A DNA stretch of 45,346 nucleotides from Burkholderiales bacterium (GTDB lineage Bacteria > Patescibacteriota > Minisyncoccia > Phycocordibacterales > UBA9973): positions 1 to 45,346 of the forward strand of contig JAMPXW010000002.1 in assembly GCA_023701005.1 (NCBI GenBank), in the 5' to 3' direction. A program made the translations under genes and the position numbers. Of this stretch, positions 36,514 to 45,346 are shown one piece after another (position 1 is the first letter of the stretch; each line of letters opens with the position of its first letter). Below the pieces are notes generated by a model, which was not told the origin of the DNA, made no database searches, and worked only from the letters and a program-made list of their open reading frames with translations.

Positions 36514-36969
36514 ATGTTATCAAAAAATGGGAAAAAGATTTGTGTATATTGTTCAAAGCCCGAAATCAAAGAACGCATGATTATAAAAAATAATCTTGCT
36601 TGGGCATTTCCTACAAATATTCCAATTGTTCCAGGGCATATTTTAATATGCCCAATAAGATGTGCTGCTAATTTTAATGATTTAACAAAAAAAGAAATTA
36701 CAGCAATATTTGATTTACAAAAAATACTAAAAAAATCTTTACAAAAAACATTCAAAGCAAGGGGGTTTAATTATGCTTGGAATGAAGAAGAAGTAGGAGG
36801 CCAAGCTGTGCCTCATTTTCATTTACATATGTTGCCAAGAAAAAAGGGAGATAATGGAATTACAAAATATGATCCGAGAAAATTTCTTTATAGACCGGGA
36901 AGCAGAGAACCCTCAAAAGAAAAGGAGTTAATTTCTGTTGTAAAAATGGTAAAGAAAAATTTAAAATAG
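36514..36969 (+). CDS. HIT family hydrolase
   Basis: NLAWAFPTNIPIVPGHILICPIR, GQAVPHFHLHMLPR. Confidence 0.9.
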   Translation: MLSKNGKKICVYCSKPEIKERMIIKNNLAWAFPTNIPIVPGHILICPIRCAANFNDLTKKEITAIFDLQKILKKSLQKTFKARGFNYAWNEEEVGGQAVPHFHLHMLPRKKGDNGITKYDPRKFLYRPGSREPSKEKELISVVKMVKKNLK

Positions 36970-36988
36970 AGTAATTCAAATAAATAAA

Positions 36989-37537
36989 ATGTCACACGAA
37001 ATTGAGACAAAAATTCTAGATGTTGATAAAGAAATTATAAAAGAAAAAATGATTTATTTGGGTGCAGAAAAAATAAAAGAAACTAGATTATTTGTAGATT
37101 GGTTTGGTTTAAAAAGTTTTTCTCACAAGAGTGAAGAAGATCCTTGGTTTTTGAGAATTAGAACTGATAGTGAAGGAAATAGTGAAGTAACTTGGAAAAA
37201 AGCTCGAAATTTTTTAGGAGCATCCAGCTCGCACAAAGAGATCAATTTTAAAATTTCAAACAAAGATGCCATGGCAGATTTATTTATTGAATTAGGTATG
37301 GAGCTTTATGCTCATCAAGAAAAAGATAGAATTTCTTGGATTTACAAAGATTGGTCTTTTGATTTAGATCAATATCCAGAAATGCCAGCATATTTTGAAA
37401 TTGAAGGTAAGAGCGAGGAAAGTATACAAGAAGCAATCAAACTACTTGAATTAGAAAATAAAGTAGCTACTCCAAAAGGAGAAACAGATATTATAGTAAA
37501 TAATTACGGTTTAAATTGGTATAACATGAGATTTTAA
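36989..37537 (+). CDS. CYTH domain protein (class IV adenylate cyclase/triphosphatase-like)
   Basis: HEIETKILDVDKEIIKEKMIYLGAEKIKETRLFVDWFGL, LRIRTDSEG, FDLDQYPEMPAYFEIEGKSEE. Confidence 0.85.
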   Translation: MSHEIETKILDVDKEIIKEKMIYLGAEKIKETRLFVDWFGLKSFSHKSEEDPWFLRIRTDSEGNSEVTWKKARNFLGASSSHKEINFKISNKDAMADLFIELGMELYAHQEKDRISWIYKDWSFDLDQYPEMPAYFEIEGKSEESIQEAIKLLELENKVATPKGETDIIVNNYGLNWYNMRF

Positions 37538-37593
37538 TTATGAAAAAATTATTAATTGATTTTTAGACGTTGGACGTCTATAGTTATCCACAT

Positions 37594-38109
37594 ATGAGTG
37601 AAATATTGGAATTTGGAATTAAAAGAGAAAATGAAGAGAGAAGAGACGGTGGCTGTGCCGTCGTATTTGACCCTAAAAGTCAAAAATATGCAGTAAATAG
37701 AATAATCGACAACAATTGGTTGGGATTTTTTTCTGGGGGAGTTGAAGATGGTGAAGATATGCAAGAAGGAATATTGAGAGAAGTTACAGAAGAAGGCGGT
37801 TTATATGATTTTTTATATGTTGAAAAAATTGCAGAAGCGGAATGTCATTTTTATGCTAGTTTAAAAAAATTAAATCGTGTCGCTCATGCCACTTGTCTTT
37901 TAGTTATACTTAAAAGTACGGATTTAAAACCTACTAAGCTGGAAGAACATGAAAAATTTGAATTAACTTGGGTGACTACAGAAGAAATGTTTTTAGATTT
38001 AAATAAAAATAATAAAGATAAAAATAGAGATCATTGGATTTACTTTTTTAAAAAAGCTGTAAACAGGGCAATTGAATTAGGGTACGACAAAACTAGCAAA
38101 AAAATATAA
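37594..38109 (+). CDS. NUDIX hydrolase
   Basis: Nudix box GGVEDGEDMQEGILREVTEEGG; ATG 37594 preferred over TTG 37570. Confidence 0.85.
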   Translation: MSEILEFGIKRENEERRDGGCAVVFDPKSQKYAVNRIIDNNWLGFFSGGVEDGEDMQEGILREVTEEGGLYDFLYVEKIAEAECHFYASLKKLNRVAHATCLLVILKSTDLKPTKLEEHEKFELTWVTTEEMFLDLNKNNKDKNRDHWIYFFKKAVNRAIELGYDKTSKKI

Positions 38110-38180
38110 TATATTTAATTTTCAAATTATGATACAATGTATTTGGTCGTATTTTGTCAGCCTAATTTCTATATATTTCT

Positions 38181-38300
38181 ATGGACAACACAAATACACA
38201 AGGTACTGATGTTCCTGCAACAGAAGTTCCTACAACTGAAGAAGTTCAAACTCCAGCTGAAGAGACTACAACTCCAGCCGAAGAAACTACAACTGAATAA
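38181..38300 (+). CDS. 39-aa Thr/Glu/Pro-rich micro-ORF with tandem heptapeptide (absent from ORF track)
   Basis: MDNTNTQGTDVPATEVPTTEEVQTPAEETTTPAEETTTE; followed by a terminator. Confidence 0.55.
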   Translation: MDNTNTQGTDVPATEVPTTEEVQTPAEETTTPAEETTTE

Positions 38301-38330
38301 AGTAGTGACTTTTAAATCAAAATGATTTAA

Positions 38331-38372
38331 CTAAAAAACCTAGCAAAATAGCTGGGTTTTTTAGTTTTTTTA
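38331..38372 (+). terminator. intrinsic terminator
   Basis: CTAAAAAACCTAGC-aaaata-GCTGGGTTTTTTAG followed by TTTTTTT. Confidence 0.88.
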
Positions 38373-38403
38373 TTAGTAATTATATGTTATAATGTCTCGT
38401 AAT

Positions 38404-39957
38404 ATGCAAAAAATAAAAAATATGTTTGAAAAAACAAGAAATTGGTCACTTAAAAAGAAAATTATTTATGGAATAATTGTTCTTATTTTAATATTAATTG
38501 GTTTTATGGTATTTAAACCTAAAGATAATAGTGCAAATATCACGACAGATACAGTCAAATTAATGAATTTAAAACAAACAGTTTTGGCTACAGGACAAGT
38601 GACATCAAATACTGATTTAAATTTATCCTTTTTTTCTAGTGGTATAGTCCGTTCTCTCAAGGTTAAAGTCGGAGATGAAGTTAAAGAAGGTCAAATATTG
38701 GCTACTTTAGATCAAGGCAATGAATTAGCAGCTTTAACTCAAGCTCGTGGTGCAGTGGCAGCTGCAGAAGCTAGATACAAACGCACATTAGATGGTGCTT
38801 CAAACGAAGAAATTAAACTTTCAGAACTTGCTTTAGAAAATGCAAAACGTGATTATGAAAGAGTAAAATCTCAACAAGAAACTCTCGTTAAAAGTGCTTA
38901 CAAGAATTTATTAAATTCAACCCCCGAAGCTTTGCCTTCTACTGGCGGAAGTGATTATACAGCACCGACAATAAGTGGTAATTATAATCTAGAGAAAGAA
39001 GGTAAGATAATTATTTCTATTTATTATAGTGGTAATGGTACCAATTTCAACGTGAATGGAATAGTAAATGGTAGTGGACAAGTAACAACGACAACTCCTC
39101 AACCAATAGGAGATTCTGGTTTGTATATCAAATTCCCAACTTCTAGTTCAATGAACATTTCAGAATGGATAATAGACATTCCTAATAAAAAAGCTTCAAA
39201 CTATACTACAAACTTAAACGCTTATGAATCTGCTCTAAAAACACAAGTATCTGCTTTAGGCTCTGCGCAGGCATTGACAGATCAAAGAGAAGCTGAGCTT
39301 TCAATTAAAAAAGCAGCAGCTCGTCCCGCAGACATAGAATTAGCAAAAGCTGATATTTTGACTGCCCAAGGTAGCTTGCAATCTGCAAGTGCAAATTTTG
39401 AACACACGATATTGCGTGCTCCAAGCAAAGGAACAATAACAAAAGTAGATATTAAAATAGGGGAACTTGCTCAAGCACTAAAAAATGTTATGACCTTGCA
39501 AGACGTAGGAAGTGTCTATTTGGAAGCAAATATAAATGAAGCAAATATTACAAGTATAAAAGTCGGAGCCCCAATAGATATTACTTTCGATGCTTTCGGA
39601 ACAGAACAAATTTTTAAAGGTAGTATTTTGAATATAGATCCTGCCTCTACTGTTATTTCTGGAGTAGTAAATTATAAAATCACAGCAAATATCTTTAATT
39701 CTCCAGAACTTCGTCCTGGAATGACAGCCAATATGACTATATTAGTAGAAGAAAAAGATAATATTCTCACAGTTCCTTCTCGCGCTGTCATTAAAGATAA
39801 AACTGGATTGCAAACTATAAGAGTCGTCACCAATCCAAAAACTAAAACATATAAAGATGTAGAAATAAAAACAGGCATGGAAGGAGATGGCGGACTCGTT
39901 GAAGTTGTGTCTGGTTTAAGCAAAGACGAAGAAGTTGTAGTACTAATAAAAAAATAA
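38404..39957 (+). CDS. HlyD/MacA-family efflux adaptor
   Basis: FSSGIVRSLKVKVGDEVKEGQILATLDQ, ILRAPSKGTITKVDIKIGE; ATG 38392 lies inside the TATAAT box so ATG 38404 is preferred. Confidence 0.9.
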   Translation: MQKIKNMFEKTRNWSLKKKIIYGIIVLILILIGFMVFKPKDNSANITTDTVKLMNLKQTVLATGQVTSNTDLNLSFFSSGIVRSLKVKVGDEVKEGQILATLDQGNELAALTQARGAVAAAEARYKRTLDGASNEEIKLSELALENAKRDYERVKSQQETLVKSAYKNLLNSTPEALPSTGGSDYTAPTISGNYNLEKEGKIIISIYYSGNGTNFNVNGIVNGSGQVTTTTPQPIGDSGLYIKFPTSSSMNISEWIIDIPNKKASNYTTNLNAYESALKTQVSALGSAQALTDQREAELSIKKAAARPADIELAKADILTAQGSLQSASANFEHTILRAPSKGTITKVDIKIGELAQALKNVMTLQDVGSVYLEANINEANITSIKVGAPIDITFDAFGTEQIFKGSILNIDPASTVISGVVNYKITANIFNSPELRPGMTANMTILVEEKDNILTVPSRAVIKDKTGLQTIRVVTNPKTKTYKDVEIKTGMEGDGGLVEVVSGLSKDEEVVVLIKK

Positions 39958-39961
39958 TTAA

Positions 39962-40684
39962 ATGCTAATAGAATTAAAAAATATTACAAAAGAATACGAC
40001 AATAGTGGCGTAGTCACAAAAGTATTAAGAGGAGTGAGTCTTAGCGTCAAAGAAGGAGAATTTCTATCTATTATGGGACCTTCTGGTTCTGGAAAATCTA
40101 CATTAATGCATATAATAGGATTTTTAGATAGAGCTACAGATGGTACATATCTTTTTGATGGTGAAAACATAAAAGATTTCTCTGATGATGAATTGGCATA
40201 TATTCGTAATGAAAGAATCGGTTTCGTTTTCCAATCTTTCAATCTACTTGCACGTACAAGCGTGCTAGACAACGTCATCTTGCCATTAACATATAGTAAA
40301 AAGAAAAATCATCAAGAATTAGCAACGAAGGCTTTAGAGGCTGTTGGTCTCGGCAACAGATTAAATTTTCTCTCAAATCAAATTTCAGGAGGACAAAAAC
40401 AACGCGTAGCTATTGCTCGAGCACTCGTATGTGATCCAAAAGTCATTTTTGCCGATGAACCTACGGGTAATCTAGACTCTAAAAGCGGAACTACTGTAAT
40501 GAGTATTTTAGGTAAATTAAACGAAGAAGGACGTACTATTATATTAGTCACTCATGATAGAACAGTGGCTGAACATGCAAATAGAATAATAACTATCAAA
40601 GATGGAGAAATAATTTCTGATGAACATAATCCAAATCCAAGAAGAAGTAAAATCATAGAAGATCCGACAGATGATATAGCATAA
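39962..40684 (+). CDS. ABC transporter ATP-binding protein (MacB/LolD type)
   Basis: [56 protein letters not shown]. Confidence 0.97.
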   Translation: MLIELKNITKEYDNSGVVTKVLRGVSLSVKEGEFLSIMGPSGSGKSTLMHIIGFLDRATDGTYLFDGENIKDFSDDELAYIRNERIGFVFQSFNLLARTSVLDNVILPLTYSKKKNHQELATKALEAVGLGNRLNFLSNQISGGQKQRVAIARALVCDPKVIFADEPTGNLDSKSGTTVMSILGKLNEEGRTIILVTHDRTVAEHANRIITIKDGEIISDEHNPNPRRSKIIEDPTDDIA

Positions 40685-40686
40685 AA

Positions 40687-41952
40687 ATGAGAACTTTATT
40701 AAAAAATGCCCATGGAGTAATAAAAAATCTTGCATCTCGTAAAGCGAGAAGTTTTTTGACTATACTAGGTATAGTTATTGGTGTGGCTGGAGTCATCATC
40801 ATTATATCTTTAGGTGCTGGTGCTCAAGCTTTAGTGTTAGGACAAATCACAAAGTTAGGTACCAATATTATTGGTATTTTGCCAGGTAAAAGTAATGAGA
40901 AAGGTCCACCGGCTGCTGTTTTTGGTATACAAATAAAGACCCTTAAAACAAACGATCTCGAAATGATAAAAGATAAAGACAGAGTTCCTCATGCAGAAGA
41001 AATCGTCGGAGTAGTGAAAGGAGATGTGACTATTATTTCTGGAAAAGAATCTGTCGACACGACTTTCACTGCGACAGATGGAAGTTATCCAAGAGTTCAA
41101 AATGTAAAATATGAAAGTGGATCATTCTTTACTGATGAAGAAGCTAGATCAGGCGCAAATGTAATTGTTTTAGGTTATGACGTGAGAGAGCAATTATTTC
41201 CAAATGGAGGAGAATTAGGATCTATTGTCACTTTAAAAAGTTCAGGAGAAAATAAAACTAGTATTCCTTTTAGGATTATAGGAGTACAAGAAAAACTAGG
41301 AACAGTCGCTTTTCAAAATCAAGATGATCAAGTCTTCATACCTTTTACTATAGGACAAAGACAAATTTTAGGAATAGATTATCTACAATTTATAAGAATA
41401 AAAGTAGACAATGCAGATAACATAAAAGAGACAATTACTGACGTAGAACAAGTTTTAAGAGATCAGCATAGAATAAAAAATCCAGATAACGATGATTTCT
41501 CTGTAAGAGACTTAGCTGACGCTATCAAAATATTAACAAGCATTACTGATGCTTTGAGAATGTTTTTGAGCTTAATGGCTGGAATATCACTCATAGTTGG
41601 AGGTATAGGTATTATGAATATAATGCTTGTGACAGTATCAGAACGTACAAGAGAAATAGGCTTAAGAAAAGCTTTAGGTGCAACTTCACACCAAATTCGA
41701 AATCAGTTTTTAGTAGAAGCTGTAGTTTTGACAGGGCTAGGAGGATTGATAGGAATAATAGTAGGAGTACTTATCTCTTATCTTATCGCTCTTGGAGCAC
41801 GTTATGCTGGGTATGATTGGTCTTTTGTCATATCGCCCACAGCTATTTTTCTAGCTGTATTTGTATCGACAATGACTGGTATAATATTTGGACTTTTCCC
41901 AGCGATGAAAGCTTCCAAGCTCGATCCAATTAATGCATTACGTTATGAATAA
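40687..41952 (+). CDS. MacB-like ABC transporter permease 1
   Basis: KARSFLTILGIVIGVAGVIIIISLGAGAQ, GGIGIMNIMLVTVSERTREIGLRKALGA. Confidence 0.95.
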   Translation: MRTLLKNAHGVIKNLASRKARSFLTILGIVIGVAGVIIIISLGAGAQALVLGQITKLGTNIIGILPGKSNEKGPPAAVFGIQIKTLKTNDLEMIKDKDRVPHAEEIVGVVKGDVTIISGKESVDTTFTATDGSYPRVQNVKYESGSFFTDEEARSGANVIVLGYDVREQLFPNGGELGSIVTLKSSGENKTSIPFRIIGVQEKLGTVAFQNQDDQVFIPFTIGQRQILGIDYLQFIRIKVDNADNIKETITDVEQVLRDQHRIKNPDNDDFSVRDLADAIKILTSITDALRMFLSLMAGISLIVGGIGIMNIMLVTVSERTREIGLRKALGATSHQIRNQFLVEAVVLTGLGGLIGIIVGVLISYLIALGARYAGYDWSFVISPTAIFLAVFVSTMTGIIFGLFPAMKASKLDPINALRYE

Positions 41953-41962
41953 ATAAAATAAA

Positions 41963-43228
41963 ATGAAATCATATTTTTTACAAGCAATAAGAGGAATCAC
42001 ACATAACAAAAGCCGTACTTTTTTAACGACTTTGGGTATCATGATAGGTATAGGAACAGTGATCATGGTTTTTTCTACTGGGGAAGGTTTTAAAAGTTAT
42101 ATCAATTCTCAAATTGAAATGTTTGGTACCAACACCATCACGATAGAGACAGTCGTTCCTGCTTCTACAAAAACAAGAGATGCTGGCGATAAAGCAGACA
42201 ATGCAAACATGGACAACAATGTTGCAAACAGAGCTATCCCTATAAAAACTTTTAAAAATAAAGATATACAAGATATAAAAAATGTAGCAAATGTAAAAAA
42301 TGCTTATGGTTCTGCTTTCGGACAAGAAGTCGTCACTTATAAAGACAATTCAAAAACTACTTTGATTTTAGGGGCAGATGCATCACGTTTTGAAATAGAT
42401 AAAGGGGTAATAGAATTTGGACGTCCATACACAAATGAAGAGAATAGCAGTTTGGCGCAAGTAGCCATATTGGGACACACATTAGCTGAAGATCTTTTTG
42501 GAGATAGTGATCCTTTAGGAGAACTCGTGCGTGTTGGAAATTATAATTTTGAAGTTATTGGTGTATATGAACCGAGAGGAGGCCTAGGATCTTTTGATGA
42601 TGAGCAAATTTTTATACCTATCACCACCTTACAGAAAAAAATATTAGGAACAGATTATCTTGGTTATGGAATAGTAGAGTTAATAGACGGCGATAAAGCT
42701 GACTCGACTTCTCTAGATATACAAGATGTCTTAAGAAGAAATCATGATATTGATGATCCATTAAAAGATGACTTTAGCATAAAAACTCAAGAACAAAATA
42801 TGGAGACTTTCAATGTTATTTTAAGTGCTACAACATTTCTTTTGATAGCTATCGCCCTCATATCTCTCGTTGTGGGAGGAGTAGGAGTAATGAATATAAT
42901 GTACGTCGTTGTGACCGAAAGAATAGGGGAAATAGGCCTTAAAAAGGCCCTAGGAGCTCGGAATAAAGACATTTTGTATGAATTCCTCATAGAAGCAATT
43001 TTGCTTACATTGTTAGGTGGAATTGTCGGAATCATTTCTGGTTCAATGCTTTCTTTTGGAGTAGCTAAACTTGCCCAAAATTTTGGTTTTGCTTGGAAGT
43101 TTTCAGTACCTATTTACGGCATAATTTTATCCATTTCCATTTCTACAATGATAGGTATTGTCTTCGGAGTTTTCCCTGCAAAAAATGCTTCTAAATTAAA
43201 TCCGATCGAAGCTCTGAATAAAGAATAA
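41963..43228 (+). CDS. MacB-like ABC transporter permease 2
   Basis: KSRTFLTTLGIMIGIGTVIMVFSTGEG, GGVGVMNIMYVVVTERIGEIGLKKALGA. Confidence 0.95.
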   Translation: MKSYFLQAIRGITHNKSRTFLTTLGIMIGIGTVIMVFSTGEGFKSYINSQIEMFGTNTITIETVVPASTKTRDAGDKADNANMDNNVANRAIPIKTFKNKDIQDIKNVANVKNAYGSAFGQEVVTYKDNSKTTLILGADASRFEIDKGVIEFGRPYTNEENSSLAQVAILGHTLAEDLFGDSDPLGELVRVGNYNFEVIGVYEPRGGLGSFDDEQIFIPITTLQKKILGTDYLGYGIVELIDGDKADSTSLDIQDVLRRNHDIDDPLKDDFSIKTQEQNMETFNVILSATTFLLIAIALISLVVGGVGVMNIMYVVVTERIGEIGLKKALGARNKDILYEFLIEAILLTLLGGIVGIISGSMLSFGVAKLAQNFGFAWKFSVPIYGIILSISISTMIGIVFGVFPAKNASKLNPIEALNKE

Positions 43229-43249
43229 AATTTGTTATAATAAAGTTAT

Positions 43250-44071
43250 ATGATTTTAAAAAAATTTAGTTTAATTTTATTTTTAATTTTATCTCTTTTC
43301 CCATTTACAAAAATAAATGCTCAATCTTCTGAAGTGGGTTTTGTGCCTGGTAATATTTGGTATTCAAAAGATCCATTTGAAGAAGGCGATAAAATCAAGA
43401 TTTACACTTTTATTTATAATTCTGATTCAAAAGAATTGTCCGGTACGGTAGTGTTTTTTGATAAAACTACTTTATTAGGCAAGAAAAATTTTACCCTAGC
43501 AGGGAAGACAGCAAATGAAATTTCTATCGATTGGACAGTCTCTGCAGGAGACCATAAGATTTTTGCAAAAATAGAAAATGCAAAATTTTTAATTTCAAAA
43601 GATAAATATGAAGAAATTTATATAGCTGATAATAAAACAGAAGAAAGTTCTCGTACTGTTAACAAAAAAATAACTTCAAAAGAAAATAATTCGACAAGTA
43701 CCGAAAATAACATAGTAGACACTATTCTAAATACAAAAAATAATATACAAGATAGTATCCCCGACAATATCTCAAAACCCGTAACCTCCACCATAAATAA
43801 ATTGGATAATTTAAGAGAAAATATCAGAAATGTTTCTGATAATAAAAAAGAGGAAATCCAAAAAGAAATTGACACATTAAATAAAATAAATACAACAAAA
43901 AATTCTTCCAAGGGGACTAATAATAATCCATTATTAAAACCATTCAAATATGTGGAACTATTTCTTTTAGCAGTCTCTTCTATGATTTTAAATAACAAGA
44001 TATTGTTTTATGGAATAATCATTCTCATAGTATTTTTCTCTCTAAGATTCATTTGGAAAAGATTTTTTTAA
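43250..44071 (+). CDS. secreted/membrane-anchored hypothetical protein
   Basis: N-terminal signal peptide, beta-rich domain, Asn/Ser/Lys-rich linker, C-terminal TM; TGTTATAAT 8 nt upstream of ATG. Confidence 0.7.
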   Translation: MILKKFSLILFLILSLFPFTKINAQSSEVGFVPGNIWYSKDPFEEGDKIKIYTFIYNSDSKELSGTVVFFDKTTLLGKKNFTLAGKTANEISIDWTVSAGDHKIFAKIENAKFLISKDKYEEIYIADNKTEESSRTVNKKITSKENNSTSTENNIVDTILNTKNNIQDSIPDNISKPVTSTINKLDNLRENIRNVSDNKKEEIQKEIDTLNKINTTKNSSKGTNNNPLLKPFKYVELFLLAVSSMILNNKILFYGIIILIVFFSLRFIWKRFF

Positions 44072-44109
44072 AATTTGTATTTTACTCTGCAAGCGTGTAA
44101 AATACATTT

Positions 44110-44373
44110 ATGCTGGCAAGAATAATCACATCTTTCATCTTATTATTATCTATACTGTATATGCCGTTTTGGGTGTCTGTGATATTAGCTCTTTTTGGAA
44201 TTATTTATTTTAAATATTACTGGGAAAGTACAGTTTTGCTTTTTATTTCTGATTTGTTATATGGCATAAAAGGAGACAGATTTTGGGGTATATATTTCGT
44301 TTCTTTTTTTATTTCCTTAATTGTTTTAATATTAGCCGAATTCTTAAAGAAGAAAATCAGATTATCAAAATAA
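44110..44373 (+). CDS. small multi-TM hypothetical protein directly upstream of PBP2
   Basis: Several TM segments; TTGTAT-N17-TAAAAT with 6 nt to ATG. Confidence 0.65.
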   Translation: MLARIITSFILLLSILYMPFWVSVILALFGIIYFKYYWESTVLLFISDLLYGIKGDRFWGIYFVSFFISLIVLILAEFLKKKIRLSK

Positions 44374-44449
44374 ATAAATTTATCCCGTACTAAATTTTTG
44401 ATTACGGGATATAATAATAAAAATTATTAATTAAAATTTTAGTACTGGG

Positions 44450-45346
44450 ATGATTAGAAGAATTTTTAGAAAACAAAAAATAAGAAATGCAAATTCTTTC
44501 GTTGAACCAGACGAGATTTTTCTTGATTCTCAAAATTTACAAAATTTCGATCGTCAACAATTCGAAGGAAGAATAGAAAAACCAATATCTAAAAAAAATA
44601 TTATCGCTGTGGGTTTGCTTTTTGTGTTATTCTTGGGAATCTTTTATTCAAGATTAGGTTATTTACAAATTAAAAAAGGAGAAGCTTATCTCGAAAGAAG
44701 TCAAAATAACACCTTGGAGAAACAAATTATTTTTAGTGATAGAGGAATAATTTATGATAGAAACAAGGTTGAATTAGCTTGGAATAAAAAAGAAACAAAT
44801 CTCCCAACAACAATCCGTACATATTTATCTCCTGGTTTTTCTCATATTTTGGGCTATGTTAGTTATCCAATGAAAGACAAAACTGGTAATTATTGGCAAA
44901 GTGTATTTATTGGTAAAGACGGATTAGAAAAACAATATAATGATAAATTAAAAGGAGAAAATGGCTCAAAAATAGTTGAAATAGATGTACACAACAAAAT
45001 TCATTCAGAAAATATCGTAAATGCGCCCAAGCGTGGAGCTGATCTCGTAACAACAATAGATTCTCGTATTCAAAAAGAACTTTATACTCTAATCAAAAAT
45101 TTGTCACAAAGTAATTCTTTTTCTGGTGGATCAGGTGTTTTAATTGATATAAATAATGGCGAAATTATATCTTCAGTAAGTTATCCTGAATACGATTCCG
45201 AAGTCCTTTCTTTGGGTAAAGATGTAAAAAAAATACAAGGCTATTTTAATGACAAAAGAAAAGTATTTTTAGATAAAACTATCTCTGGTCTTTATACTCC
45301 AGGTTCTATCGTCAAACCTTTTTTTGCTGTAGGCGCATTAACAGAA
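44450..45346 (+). CDS. mrdA: penicillin-binding protein 2-like transpeptidase (partial, runs off window)
   Basis: TM then LGYLQIKKGEAYLERSQNNTLEKQIIFSDRGIIYDRN, GKDGLEKQYNDKL, VTTIDSRIQKEL, SGLYTPGSIVKPFFAVGAL (SxxK). Confidence 0.92.
   Translation, partial: MIRRIFRKQKIRNANSFVEPDEIFLDSQNLQNFDRQQFEGRIEKPISKKNIIAVGLLFVLFLGIFYSRLGYLQIKKGEAYLERSQNNTLEKQIIFSDRGIIYDRNKVELAWNKKETNLPTTIRTYLSPGFSHILGYVSYPMKDKTGNYWQSVFIGKDGLEKQYNDKLKGENGSKIVEIDVHNKIHSENIVNAPKRGADLVTTIDSRIQKELYTLIKNLSQSNSFSGGSGVLIDINNGEIISSVSYPEYDSEVLSLGKDVKKIQGYFNDKRKVFLDKTISGLYTPGSIVKPFFAVGALTE

Noticed and set aside
37584-37592. DnaA box as evidence of a replication origin
   Set aside because: Isolated match, no cluster, no dnaA/dnaN nearby; parB alone is insufficient.
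38137-38325. 62-aa ORF MYLVVFCQPNF...
   Set aside because: Out of frame with the more plausible 39-aa T/E/P ORF; composition (Leu/Lys/Gln repeats) is a frameshifted reading of the tandem repeat.
42925-42965. AGGCCTT...AAGGCCC inverted repeat in permease 2
   Set aside because: Explained by codons for the conserved motif EIGLKKALGA; no insertion relative to permease 1.
1-45346. CRISPR arrays, rRNA, prophage modules, toxin-antitoxin or known defence islands
   Set aside because: None recognised on either strand; the only mobile-type gene is the truncated HTH/transposase-like fragment at the left edge.

Overview
AT-rich, gene-dense 45 kb window. The gene content and style point to a Patescibacteria/CPR genome, probably a Parcubacteria-like lineage; this is inferred from the sequence only. 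Most of the window is core machinery: a PriA-like protein, MreB, HolB-like delta', Frr, RseP, Ddl, Alr, L33, MiaA, MurA, ParB, RelA/SpoT, TopA, DprA, SerS, FtsQ-like, Dus, DnaX, and a partial PBP2 at the right edge. It also holds a copper-handling operon (CsoR, DUF305, CopA, HMA-DsbD-like, cupredoxin-like), a MacAB-like exporter, three tRNAs (Trp, Leu, Gln) and several CPR-type hypothetical proteins. The main observations are: (1) GC-rich palindromic elements lying in frame inside ORFs (TopA, ParB, Dus, DnaX; a related AAGG..CCTT class in PriA and Dus); (2) -10 boxes placed exactly 6 nt upstream of ATG for many core genes, implying leaderless transcripts and correcting several ORF-track starts; (3) a PriA homologue that has lost all helicase motifs but keeps its zinc cysteines, and a DnaX without its zinc module; (4) a four-hairpin leader - tRNA-Trp - transporter unit in which the GTG start abuts the tRNA 3' end; (5) a 152-bp MITE-like inverted-repeat element between ftsQ and dus; (6) a perfect palindromic CsoR-type operator over the copper operon promoter; (7) an uncharacterised zinc-ribbon/repeat protein. 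No CRISPR array or rRNA was seen. No database search was possible.
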